A stretch of DNA of 64,000 bases from Rhizorhabdus dicambivorans (GTDB taxonomy: Bacteria; Pseudomonadota; Alphaproteobacteria; Sphingomonadales; Sphingomonadaceae), in assembly GCF_002355275.1 (NCBI RefSeq), contig NZ_CP023449.1, positions 2,520,001-2,584,000 on the forward strand, given 5' to 3'. Both the position numbers and the translations under genes were made by a program. Shown piece after piece: positions 54,077 through 62,413 of this stretch. The notes under the pieces are model-generated. The model did no database searches. It was not told the DNA's origin and saw only the letters and a list, made by a program, of their open reading frames with translations. Positions within the stretch are counted from its first letter, which is position 1, and each line of letters begins with the position of its first letter.

Positions 54077-54463
54077 ATGACGCATCCCACTTCGAACGGC
54101 GAGCGCGATCTGCGGTCGGCGGTCCTGCGCGGCACCCGGGGCCATTGCCCGGCCTGCGGGCAGGCATCGCTGTTCGGGCGCTTCCTCAAGCCGGTGGGCC
54201 ACTGCCCCGCCTGTGGCCAGGGCTGGAGCGGCCACCAGGCCGATGACATGCCCGCCTATCTGGTGGTGCTCGCGCTCGGCCATATCCTGGTGCCGGCGGT
54301 GGTGGCGATGAACCTCCGATTCGATCCGCCGATGTGGGCGGAGATGCTGCTGTGGCCGGTGCTGGCGCTGATCCTGGCGCTGCTGCTGATCCAGCCGGCC
54401 AAGGGCGCCGTGATCGGCTTCCAATGGGCAAGGCGGATGCATGGTTTTTCAGGCGGCCGTTGA
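54077..54463 (+). CDS. DUF983 family membrane protein
   Basis: 128 residues. The two CPAC motifs (HCPACGQASLF and HCPACGQGW) form a zinc-ribbon-like pair, followed by two to three hydrophobic helices (YLVVLALGHILVPAVVAMNL and LWPVLALILALLLI). DUF983 proteins are common in alphaproteobacteria with unknown function. GGGAAG precedes the ATG at 54077. An ATG at 54065 is possible. Confidence 0.87.
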   Translation: MTHPTSNGERDLRSAVLRGTRGHCPACGQASLFGRFLKPVGHCPACGQGWSGHQADDMPAYLVVLALGHILVPAVVAMNLRFDPPMWAEMLLWPVLALILALLLIQPAKGAVIGFQWARRMHGFSGGR

Positions 54464-54499
54464 GCGGGCGCGGATGGGGCAAGGTTCTGGGGGGATGAG

Positions 54500-55219
54500 A
54501 TGAAGACGATATTGCTGTTCCTGATCGGCATCGCGATGGTGATCTGCGCGATTCCGCTGATCCCGCTGGAAACCGCGGTCAATGTCCTCCAGCTCCGCCG
54601 CGCCGGTTTCGAGGCGTCCACGATCCAGGGCAATGTCTGGGAAGGCCAGATGTTCGATGCCAAGCTGGCGACGATCAACCTTGGCGACGTCATGACCAAG
54701 ATGTCGCTCGACGACATCAGCAAGGGCCGTGTCCGCGTGAACATGGAAGGCACCGATGAGGTGTCGCGGCTCAAGGGCGGCTTCAGCTTCGGCCTGGGCG
54801 GCATCGGGCTGGAAGGCTTTTCGGTCGGCATGCCGGTGATGGCCGGGCCTCCGCCGATCGGTGGTGTCACCCTGATCGTCGACGGGCTGACCGCGCGTTT
54901 CCCGGGCGGCGAGTGCGCCGATGGCCGGGGCGAGGTCCGCGCCTATCTGTCCGGCGCGCTGCCCATGGTCGGCCTGCCGAGCGAGATGAGCGGGCCTGCG
55001 CTGTGCCGCGACGGCCACCTCACCTTCGACCTCGCCAGCCCCAGCGGCCGCGAGCAGGAGACCGTCACCATCCTGTCCCCCAACAAGTTCAAGGTGCGCA
55101 TGTTCATCAAGCCCACCAACGAACGTGTCGAACAGATCCTCCAGGCGAAGGGCTTCCGCCGCGACATCGACGGCTATGTCTTTGAGGAAGAACGCACCAT
55201 CGGCGGTGGCGGTGCGTGA
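54500..55219 (+). CDS. Type II secretion GspN-like protein
   Basis: 239 residues. An N-terminal anchor (ILLFLIGIAMVICAIPLIPL) precedes a beta-rich domain with GFEASTIQGNVWEGQMFDAK, the GNVW-type motif of GspN, and FSFGLGGIGLEGFSVG. In type II secretion GspN is an accessory inner-membrane protein. No other gsp gene is in the window, so this is an isolated copy. Its stop overlaps the start of the thiol-disulfide reductase gene. Confidence 0.55.
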   Translation: MKTILLFLIGIAMVICAIPLIPLETAVNVLQLRRAGFEASTIQGNVWEGQMFDAKLATINLGDVMTKMSLDDISKGRVRVNMEGTDEVSRLKGGFSFGLGGIGLEGFSVGMPVMAGPPPIGGVTLIVDGLTARFPGGECADGRGEVRAYLSGALPMVGLPSEMSGPALCRDGHLTFDLASPSGREQETVTILSPNKFKVRMFIKPTNERVEQILQAKGFRRDIDGYVFEEERTIGGGGA

Positions 55220-57272
55220 CATATTGCCCCTGACGGTCCGCGCGCTGCTGGCGCTGCTGCTGGTCCTGCTCGGCCCGGCGGCGGCGCAGGCGGCGCATAT
55301 CGCGGCCCGGCTGGAGGCGGAGACGCTGCGCCCCGCGCCAGGCAGCAGGGTGACCCTGGCGCTCAGCATGGTGCCCGAGCGTGACTGGCATGGTTACTGG
55401 CAGAACCCCGGCGATGCCGGCGCCCCCGCCGATATCGCCTGGACGCTCCCCGCCGGCGTCAAGGTCGGGCCGATGCGCTATCCGGTGCCGCAGCGGCTCA
55501 TCGTCCAGGGGCTGATGAACTATGTCTATGAGCGGCCCTATGCGCTGCTCATGATCCTCGACGTGCCCCGGGGCGCGAAGCCGGGGACGCCGCTGAAACT
55601 GGCGGGCAAGGCGCGCTGGCTGGCCTGTTCGCCGATCATCTGCGTGCCCGAGCAGGGCATGGTCGCGATCGACCTCATCGTCGGCGACGGCGCGGTGCCG
55701 CCGGCCAGCCGCGCGCGCTTCGACGGCTGGCGCGCGAGGCTGCCGCTGCCGCTTGGCCAGCCGGCCAGCTTCGAGGCGAAGGGCGGCAAGGTCCGTCTGG
55801 CCATCCCCTTTCCGAAGGGGCGGCCTGTCACCAATCCCTATTTCTACCCGGCAACCGACGGCGTGATCGACTATGCCGCGCCCCAGGCGATCAGCCGCAA
55901 AGGCGACCGGCTGATCGTCGAGATGAAGGCGTCGGCGCTGGGCCGGCCCGGCGCTGCGATCGACGGGGTGATCGCGATCGGCCCGGATCGCGGCCTCGCG
56001 CTCACCGCGCGGCCCGGCAAGGTTCCGGCGGCGGGCGTGCCGATCGTCGCGGCGGGCCAGGATGCGCCGGGCGGCGGATGGCGGACCTTCGCGCTCGCGC
56101 TGGGCGGCGCGCTGCTCGGCGGGGTGCTGCTCAACCTGATGCCCTGCGTCTTCCCGATCCTCAGCCTCAAGGCGCTCAGCCTCGCGCGCAGCGGGGAGAC
56201 CGATCGGCAGGCGCGGATCGAGGCCGTGGCCTATGCCGGGGGCGTGATCCTCAGCTGCGTCGCGCTGGCGCTCGCCCTGCTTGCCCTGCGCGCGGGCGGC
56301 GCGGCGGCGGGCTGGGGCTTCCAGCTGCAGGATCCGCGCATGGTGTTCGCGCTGCTGCTGCTCGTCACTGCGATCAGCCTCAACCTTGCCGGCCTGTTCG
56401 AGCTGCGCGCGATCGGCCTTGGCGAGGCGCTGACGCGCGGGCAGGGCGCAACGCCGGCCTTCTGGACCGGCGTGCTCGCCGCGCTGATCGCGACGCCTTG
56501 CAGCGGCCCGTTCATGGCCGGCGCGGTCGGCGCGGCGCTGCTGTTGCCGCCGGTGGGCGCCGTCGCGATATTCGCCGGGCTGGGCTTCGGCCTCGCCTTG
56601 CCCTTCCTGGCGATCGGATTCATTCCCGCGCTGCGCCGCCTGCTGCCGAAGCCGGGGGCCTGGATGGAACGGCTGCGCCATATCCTGGCGGTGCCGATGT
56701 TCCTGACCGCGCTGGGGCTGGCCTGGGTGTTGGGGCGCCAGGTCGGGGTGGACCAGCTTGTCGTCGGCCTGGGCGCGGCGCTGTTGCTCGGGCTGGCGCT
56801 ATGGTGGGTCGGGGCGCGACAGGCGCGGGGCAAGCGCCACAGCTGGGCGCCGCTGCTGCCGGTCGCCGCGCTGGCGGCCGCGCTGATCCTGTTCGCCCCC
56901 GCGACCACCGCTCCCGCAACGGCGTCGCCGGCCGGCGCTCCGGGCGCCGAGCCGTTCAGCGAGGCACGCCTCGCCGCGCTGCAGACCGAGCGCAAGCCGG
57001 TCTTCCTCTATTTCACCGCCGACTGGTGCCTGACCTGCAAGGTCAACGAGCAGGCGGCGATCGAGCGGCCCGTCGTCCGCCAGGCCTTCGCCGAAGCCGG
57101 TATCGCGGTGATGGTCGGTGACTGGACCAATGGCGACCCCGCGATAGGCCGCTTCCTCGAAGCGCAGGGACGGTCGGGCGTTCCGCTCTACCTGTTCTAT
57201 CATCGCGATGGCCGCATCGAGACCCTGCCACAGCTGTTGACGCCCCGCCTGCTGACCGGACTGGCCGCTTAG
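55212..57272 (+). CDS. DsbD/ScsB-type thiol:disulfide interchange protein
   Basis: 686 residues from a GTG start (55212), chosen because the signal peptide that follows (RALLALLLVLLGPAAAQAAH) is complete. The N-terminal periplasmic domain carries WLACSPIICVPEQG with a Cys pair. The membrane domain has the conserved Cys residues in NLMPCVFPILS and IATPCSGPF. The C-terminal thioredoxin domain has the active site DWCLTCK. The enzyme passes electrons from cytoplasmic thioredoxin to periplasmic proteins. The long N-terminal domain is more like ScsB (copper-stress type) than canonical DsbD. An upstream GTG at 55206 or TTG at 55224 could be the start. Confidence 0.9.
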   Translation: MRDILPLTVRALLALLLVLLGPAAAQAAHIAARLEAETLRPAPGSRVTLALSMVPERDWHGYWQNPGDAGAPADIAWTLPAGVKVGPMRYPVPQRLIVQGLMNYVYERPYALLMILDVPRGAKPGTPLKLAGKARWLACSPIICVPEQGMVAIDLIVGDGAVPPASRARFDGWRARLPLPLGQPASFEAKGGKVRLAIPFPKGRPVTNPYFYPATDGVIDYAAPQAISRKGDRLIVEMKASALGRPGAAIDGVIAIGPDRGLALTARPGKVPAAGVPIVAAGQDAPGGGWRTFALALGGALLGGVLLNLMPCVFPILSLKALSLARSGETDRQARIEAVAYAGGVILSCVALALALLALRAGGAAAGWGFQLQDPRMVFALLLLVTAISLNLAGLFELRAIGLGEALTRGQGATPAFWTGVLAALIATPCSGPFMAGAVGAALLLPPVGAVAIFAGLGFGLALPFLAIGFIPALRRLLPKPGAWMERLRHILAVPMFLTALGLAWVLGRQVGVDQLVVGLGAALLLGLALWWVGARQARGKRHSWAPLLPVAALAAALILFAPATTAPATASPAGAPGAEPFSEARLAALQTERKPVFLYFTADWCLTCKVNEQAAIERPVVRQAFAEAGIAVMVGDWTNGDPAIGRFLEAQGRSGVPLYLFYHRDGRIETLPQLLTPRLLTGLAA

Positions 57273-57280
57273 AAAAGCCC

Positions 57281-57320
57281 CGTCATGCTGAACTTGTTTC
57301 AGCATCCACCCGTCCACGGG
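57281..57320. repeat. Short REP-like element
   Basis: CGTCATGCTGAACTTGTTTCAGCATCCACC contains an inverted ATGCTGAA and TTCAGCAT pair, similar to the right part of the element at 42991-43084. It lies between convergent genes. Confidence 0.55.
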
Positions 57321-57382
57321 AGCGGTAGAACAGGGGAAAGAGTGACTTCGAAGCAAGTCCAACATTATCGGCGGAGGCCAGG

Positions 57383-59173
57383 TCAGGCCGCGAGCTTGAG
57401 CTGATTGCGGCCACTGTTCTTGGCCAGGTAGAGCGCGCGATCCGCTTCGGCGAGCAGATCGTCGGCGGCCTGGCCCGGCTTCGATCGTGCCAGCCCCATG
57501 CTGATCGTCATATGCAGGCCGATCCCCTCGGGCGATCCGGTCAGCTCCGGCGACAGGGCGATCTTCTGGCTGGCGATCGCGGCGATCAGCCTTTCGGCCG
57601 TCGCCACTGCGGCGCCGGCGATCCTGTCCTCGATCAGCAGGGCGAATTCCTCGCCACCGATCCGCGCGATCATCTCGCCGTCTTTCAGCAGGCTGCTGGC
57701 GGCGGCGGCGATGTGGCGCAGCACCGCATCGCCGGCAGGGTGGCCGAAGGCGTCGTTGATCCGTTTGAAATGGTCTAGGTCGAACAGCGCCAGCGCCAGC
57801 GCATGGCCTGCCTCCATCCGCGTTTCCAGCCGTTCGAAGAAGGCCCGGCGGTTGGGCAGGCCGGTCAGCGGGTCGGTCCGCGCGTCGCGGCGCGCGCTTA
57901 CTGCCTTCTGGCGAAGCTGCATGTCGATCAGCGTCCGCGCGGTGACGTCGCGGAACACGCCGCTGATCCCCTCGCCCTGTCCGCCGAACGTGCCCGCGTG
58001 GAGGGCGAACTCGATATAGCGGGTCACGCCCAGCGCATCGACGATCTGGCTGGTGAAGGCATAGTGCGGGATACGGCCGGCCCGTAGCCGCGCCAGCGCA
58101 TGGTTGAAGCGGTTATGATCGCGCTGGGGCAGGTCGGCCAGCACCGGCCGGCCGATCGCCCCGGCGACGCTGCGGCCGGTCACCGCCTGATAGGCAGGAT
58201 TCAGATAGGCCCAGGCATTCCGATCATCGATGCGGAACAGGACATCGCCGATGCGATCCGCGATGCCGTGCATATTGGCGAGGTGCGCCGCCGTGCGGGC
58301 AGCCAGTTCGTCGCGCTCGTCGAGCAATGCCGCGATCGGAAGTGCGCACAGGAACATCGTCGCGATGAACAATTGCATCACATAGACCCGTTCGGCCGCG
58401 CTCACCGGCATCAGCGCGAACGGGCCGCTGCCCTCGATCGTGAACCAGCTGGCGACGATGGCGATGATCGCCACCGATCCGGCCGCGCCCGGCGCGCGCA
58501 GCAGGAAAGTCGGCACCAGCAGCGCCGGCACGATCAGGAAGCTGAGCACATAGGTCGACTGGCCGAACACCAGCGCCGTCGTCCCCGCCACCAGCCCCAG
58601 CATCGCGATGCTCCGGCCCAGCGCCGCCGGCCGGATGCGGTCGGGCCGGAAGTCGCGCGCCGCCCGGTGTAGCACGATCAGCAGCGGCGTCATGATCAGC
58701 AGGCCGCAGCCATGGGTGGTGATCCAGCCGGCGGCGATTTGCCACCAGGAGGCGCCCGAAACGCCATGCATCACCAATCCCATCATGATCGCCGGCGGAA
58801 CGCAGGCGATTACCGAGGACAGCGCGAAGCGCAGCAGATTGGCCGAATCGTCGAACAGCCGGTCGGCCGGGCTCAGCCGCGCCATCAGCGCGGCGGCGAT
58901 AAGCGCCTCGCCGACGCCCGCGACGGACAATGCCAGCGCCAGCGCCTCCGTCCTGCCGCTCCAAAGATTGAAGAGGAAGGACAGCAGCAGCGTGACCAGG
59001 ATGTAGAGCGAGTGGCGCTGGCGGGGCTCGATCAGCAGGAAGGCGGTCAATATCGCATTCGCGAACCAGACGGTGGCAAGCCCGCCGCCATGCCGCGTGA
59101 AGGCGACGCTCAACGCGGCCGATGACGTCCAGAGCAAGGCGAGAAGGAGCGATCTCATCAGCCCGGCAATCAT
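57383..59173 (-). CDS. Diguanylate cyclase with MASE1 membrane sensor, PAS and GGDEF domains
   Basis: 596 residues from the ATG at 59173, which has GGGGGCGGA upstream. An ATG at 59212 without a ribosome site would add 13 residues. About eight N-terminal helices form a MASE1-like sensor (TVWFANAILTAFLLI, GCGLLIMTPLLIVL). A PAS domain follows, with IGDVLFRIDDRNAWAYLNPA and FRDVTAR, then GGDEF with DPLTGLPNRRAFFERLETRM and active site GGEEF, as in working cyclases. The inhibitory I-site position reads KDGE and not RxxD, so product inhibition may be lost. It makes c-di-GMP. The PilZ protein at 40927 could be one receptor. Confidence 0.92.
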   Translation of the reverse strand: MIAGLMRSLLLALLWTSSAALSVAFTRHGGGLATVWFANAILTAFLLIEPRQRHSLYILVTLLLSFLFNLWSGRTEALALALSVAGVGEALIAAALMARLSPADRLFDDSANLLRFALSSVIACVPPAIMMGLVMHGVSGASWWQIAAGWITTHGCGLLIMTPLLIVLHRAARDFRPDRIRPAALGRSIAMLGLVAGTTALVFGQSTYVLSFLIVPALLVPTFLLRAPGAAGSVAIIAIVASWFTIEGSGPFALMPVSAAERVYVMQLFIATMFLCALPIAALLDERDELAARTAAHLANMHGIADRIGDVLFRIDDRNAWAYLNPAYQAVTGRSVAGAIGRPVLADLPQRDHNRFNHALARLRAGRIPHYAFTSQIVDALGVTRYIEFALHAGTFGGQGEGISGVFRDVTARTLIDMQLRQKAVSARRDARTDPLTGLPNRRAFFERLETRMEAGHALALALFDLDHFKRINDAFGHPAGDAVLRHIAAAASSLLKDGEMIARIGGEEFALLIEDRIAGAAVATAERLIAAIASQKIALSPELTGSPEGIGLHMTISMGLARSKPGQAADDLLAEADRALYLAKNSGRNQLKLAA

Positions 59174-59324
59174 GGTCCGCCCCCGCAAACTCGTACCTGC
59201 AAACCTTTGCATACTGTAGTTTTACTTGGGCCGAAAGTCGTAAAGAAGGGCTTAACGACGCGTCGGGGCCTGCGCGATTCCCGTCGCGGCTTGCCAGCGC
59301 ACGCCCGATCGCCGATGGCGGGCC

Positions 59325-59495
59325 ATGGCCGTGCCTTCACCCTGTACCAACATCTGCTCGATCGATCCGGCGACCGGTTATTGCATCGGCTGCCTGCGGA
59401 CGGTCGAGGAGATCGCCGGCTGGGGATCGAGCGACGATGATGGGAAGCGTGCGGTGCTCGAACGGTTGAAGCGGCGCGCGCTCAGGAAAGATTGA
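59325..59495 (+). CDS. DUF1289 family protein (56 residues)
   Basis: The frame starts [20 protein letters not shown] and continues [13 protein letters not shown], matching the DUF1289 signature (SPC, then Cys and CxGC, then RTxEEIxxW). The Cys residues probably bind zinc or a metal cluster. Function unknown. It is too short for common ORF cutoffs. Its 3' end overlaps the converging PhoD gene by 14 bases. Confidence 0.8.
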   Translation: MAVPSPCTNICSIDPATGYCIGCLRTVEEIAGWGSSDDDGKRAVLERLKRRALRKD

Positions 59496-61026
59496 GCGCG
59501 GGGCGGCCGCGTTCGATCGTCGCGGTGGCAAGGGTCGATATGGCGCCGCCGGGGCGGCTCACCTGGTCGACCCCGCGGAACAGCGTCTGCCATTGGTCGC
59601 GCCCGACATCGCATATCGCATAGCCGCGCCTGTCACTGGAATATTTGAGGTCGGGGTTGTTGGCCCGGACTTGTGCCTGGGTCTCCGGCCTGACCCAGCC
59701 GTCGCCACCCGAACTGATCGAGGTGGTCACCAGCTCGACCGCGACGACCTCGTCCTTCCTGGCCCGGCGCAGCTCGGCGGCGAAATTCTGATGTTCGTCG
59801 CCGGTCATCACCACCGCATTGCCCCGCCCGGCGAGGCTGTCGAGCATGCGCTGGCGCGCCACTTCATAGCCGGCCCAGCTGTCGACATTGCGAATTCGCG
59901 CGTCGCCGTCGTCGGTGCGCCGCTCCAGCGACATCAGCATCACCTGCTGGGCGATCAGGTCCCATCGGCTGCCGCTGTCGCGCAGGCCCTTGCCCAGCCA
60001 CTGCTCCTGCGCGGCGCCCAGCACCGTCGTCGCCGGGGCGTCGATGCCCGGACAGACCGGATCGAATCCGCCCTGGCAGGGAAGCGGGCTGCGATATTGG
60101 CGGGTGTCCAGGAAATGCGCGGTCAACAGGTCGCCCAGACGGATGCGGCGGTACAGCTGCATCGCCGATCCGTCGGGCATCTGCGCGCGGCGCAGCGGCA
60201 TATGCTCATAATAGGCCTGCATCGCCGCCGCCCGGCGGATCGCGAACAGCGCGGGATCGCGCTGATAGGGGCTGACGGTCGAGGTCCAGTTGTCGACCAC
60301 CTCATGATCGTCGAAGGTGGTGAACCAGGCGGCGGCGCGGTGCGCAGCCTGAAGGTCCTGGTCCATCTTGTACTGGGCGTAGCGGCGGCGATAGTCACCG
60401 ATCGTCAGGCAGTCGGCGCCGACATGATCGCGGACATTGTCCTTGGCCGATCCGTCGCGCTCATAGTTCACCTGCCGGGCGCGGTCCTCGTAGATATAGT
60501 CGCCATAATGCCAGACGAAGGCGACATCCTCCTGTGCCAGATGGCGATAGGCGGTGAACAGGCCATGCTCATAATGCTGGCAGCCGGCGACGCCGAAGCG
60601 GATCCGGTCGAGCCGCGCGCCGGGGGCGGGCAGGGTGCGGGCGCGGCCCAGGGGTGTCTTGTCCCGGCCGAGGATGAAGCGATACCAATAGGGCCGGTCG
60701 GGCTGGAGCCCGGTCAGCTCGACATGAATCGAATGGCCGAGCTCGGGCCAGGCGGTCGCCTTGCCCTTCTGCGCAAGCCGGCGCATCCCCTCGTCCTCAT
60801 AGACGAACCAGTCGACCTCGACCGGGCCGAACGGCATGCCGCCATGCTCGTCGAAAGGATCGGGACAGAGCCGCGTCCAGATCACGAAGCCGTCATGGCT
60901 CGGGTCGCCGGCGGCGATGCCAAGCCGGAAGGGGAAACCCATCAGCAATTGCTGGCCGCGCAGTATGGCGGGGGCCGCAAGCAGGCCGGCGCCGGCACCA
61001 GTCAACAATTGTCGGCGGGAAAGCAT
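59482..61026 (-). CDS. phoD: PhoD-like alkaline phosphatase, Tat-exported
   Basis: 514 residues. The N-terminus [16 protein letters not shown] is a twin-arginine signal, so the enzyme is exported folded. The PhoD core includes [59 protein letters not shown] and [13 protein letters not shown], which carry the metal-binding Asp and His residues. PhoD hydrolyses phosphate mono- and diesters using Ca and Fe. The ATG at 61026 is used because it starts the Tat motif. It is the last gene of a TonB receptor-PepSY-PhoD operon. Confidence 0.9.
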   Translation of the reverse strand: MLSRRQLLTGAGAGLLAAPAILRGQQLLMGFPFRLGIAAGDPSHDGFVIWTRLCPDPFDEHGGMPFGPVEVDWFVYEDEGMRRLAQKGKATAWPELGHSIHVELTGLQPDRPYWYRFILGRDKTPLGRARTLPAPGARLDRIRFGVAGCQHYEHGLFTAYRHLAQEDVAFVWHYGDYIYEDRARQVNYERDGSAKDNVRDHVGADCLTIGDYRRRYAQYKMDQDLQAAHRAAAWFTTFDDHEVVDNWTSTVSPYQRDPALFAIRRAAAMQAYYEHMPLRRAQMPDGSAMQLYRRIRLGDLLTAHFLDTRQYRSPLPCQGGFDPVCPGIDAPATTVLGAAQEQWLGKGLRDSGSRWDLIAQQVMLMSLERRTDDGDARIRNVDSWAGYEVARQRMLDSLAGRGNAVVMTGDEHQNFAAELRRARKDEVVAVELVTTSISSGGDGWVRPETQAQVRANNPDLKYSSDRRGYAICDVGRDQWQTLFRGVDQVSRPGGAISTLATATIERGRPALNLS

Positions 61027-61057
61027 GCGCGTCACCTGAACGGCTGGGGTTGCAGGC

Positions 61058-62413
61058 TTATGACGCGGGCGGCACGGCCCTCGCAAGCCCCAGCCAGCGC
61101 GCCATTGCCCGATTCCGGCGGAAAATCCCCCATTCGAGCGCGAGCACTAGCAGCAGCGTGACCCCGAACATGGGAAAGACCAGGCCCAGCAGCAGGATCG
61201 CGCCGGTCAGCGCCGGCCCGAAGCGCGGCCGACCGAGCGGCAGCGGCGCGCCGAGCAGCCCGTGTGGGCGTCTCCGCCACCACATCACCGCTCCGGTCGC
61301 GGCCGTCAGGAACAGCCCGAGAGCGGCAATCAGGCCGAGCAGCTGGTTCGCCCAGCCGAACAGCTGCCCTTCATGTACGGCGATGCCATAGCCAACGGCG
61401 CGGTCGATCCAGTGGCGCTCGGCGAAATCCTTGCGGCCGACGACGGTGCCGCTGACTCCGTCGAGGGTCAGGCTGGTGCGCAGCGGCCGGTTGGCGCTGT
61501 CGGACTTGGCGGTCCACAGGCCGTCATGGCCGGCGGGCGGCGCGATCAGCACCGGAGCGGCAAGGTTCATGGGCGCGACCTGGGCGATGATCCGGTCGAG
61601 CGGTGCATAGTCGATGCGCGGGTGCTCCATCGTCATACCACCATGCTCGGCATGGTCGCCCGTCATCTGTGCCGTCCCGCTGCGTGACGACGTCGACCAG
61701 TCCTGCGGCCCGTCAATCTGGTGGGTGAGGGCGCGGACCTCCTTGAGATAGCCGCCCCAGACATTGGCCCAGGGCAGCCCGGTCAGGATCAGCAACAGCG
61801 CCAGCGCCGATATCCAGATCGCGACCACGGCATGAAGGTCGCGCCAGAAGCCTCGTCCCCCCAGGGTCAGGCGCGGCCACAGCACGCCGCCCAGCCCCCT
61901 GGCGCTGCGCGGCCACCACAGATAGACGCCGGTCAGGATCATCATGATCGCCCAGCAGGCGGCTGTCTCGACGATCCAGCTCCCCGGATCGCCGATCATG
62001 AGCTCGCCATGCAGCCGGAAGACGAACCGCATCAGCCGGTCCTGCTCGGCGACGGTCTTGAGGATGGCGAGGGTCTGCGGATGGACGTAGACCCGCGTCT
62101 CCGCGCCGCCCTTGCTGCCGACGATCACCTGCACCGCCTGGTCTGGTGCGTCGGGCAACTGATAGCGGTGCAACACCGATCCGGGCACCGCCGCCACCGC
62201 CGCATCGGCGATCCGCGCGGCGCTCATGCGCGGGCCTGGGCCGGCGACCTGCGCATAGGGGCGATCGATCAGCGCCTCTATCTGCGGCCGGAACAGATAG
62301 AGCGATCCGGTAACAGAAAGACATAATATCAACGGGATGCAGAAGAGGCCTGCATAGAAATGCCAGCGCCACACCGCATTGTACCACCGGCTGCCGGGGG
62401 CCTGCACGCTCAT
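61058..62413 (-). CDS. PepSY-associated membrane protein
   Basis: 451 residues. Four membrane helices and a PepSY-like domain pattern: WRWHFYAGLFCIPLILCLSV, SLYLFRPQIEALID, FVFRLHGELMIGDPGSWIVE, GVYLWWPR, WRDLHAVVAIWISALALLLI and FLTAATGAVMWWRRRP. Proteins of this family are usually co-transcribed with siderophore or other TonB receptors and are proposed to be ferric reductases. The ATG overlaps the stop of the TonB receptor (ATGA), so they are coupled. Confidence 0.88.
   Translation of the reverse strand: MSVQAPGSRWYNAVWRWHFYAGLFCIPLILCLSVTGSLYLFRPQIEALIDRPYAQVAGPGPRMSAARIADAAVAAVPGSVLHRYQLPDAPDQAVQVIVGSKGGAETRVYVHPQTLAILKTVAEQDRLMRFVFRLHGELMIGDPGSWIVETAACWAIMMILTGVYLWWPRSARGLGGVLWPRLTLGGRGFWRDLHAVVAIWISALALLLILTGLPWANVWGGYLKEVRALTHQIDGPQDWSTSSRSGTAQMTGDHAEHGGMTMEHPRIDYAPLDRIIAQVAPMNLAAPVLIAPPAGHDGLWTAKSDSANRPLRTSLTLDGVSGTVVGRKDFAERHWIDRAVGYGIAVHEGQLFGWANQLLGLIAALGLFLTAATGAVMWWRRRPHGLLGAPLPLGRPRFGPALTGAILLLGLVFPMFGVTLLLVLALEWGIFRRNRAMARWLGLARAVPPAS

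Noticed and set aside
59188-59205. GCAAACCTTTGC upstream of the diguanylate cyclase as a third LacI operator
   Set aside because: The centre is CC and not CG, so it breaks the AAnCGnTT core, and the gene has no link to the sugar locus.
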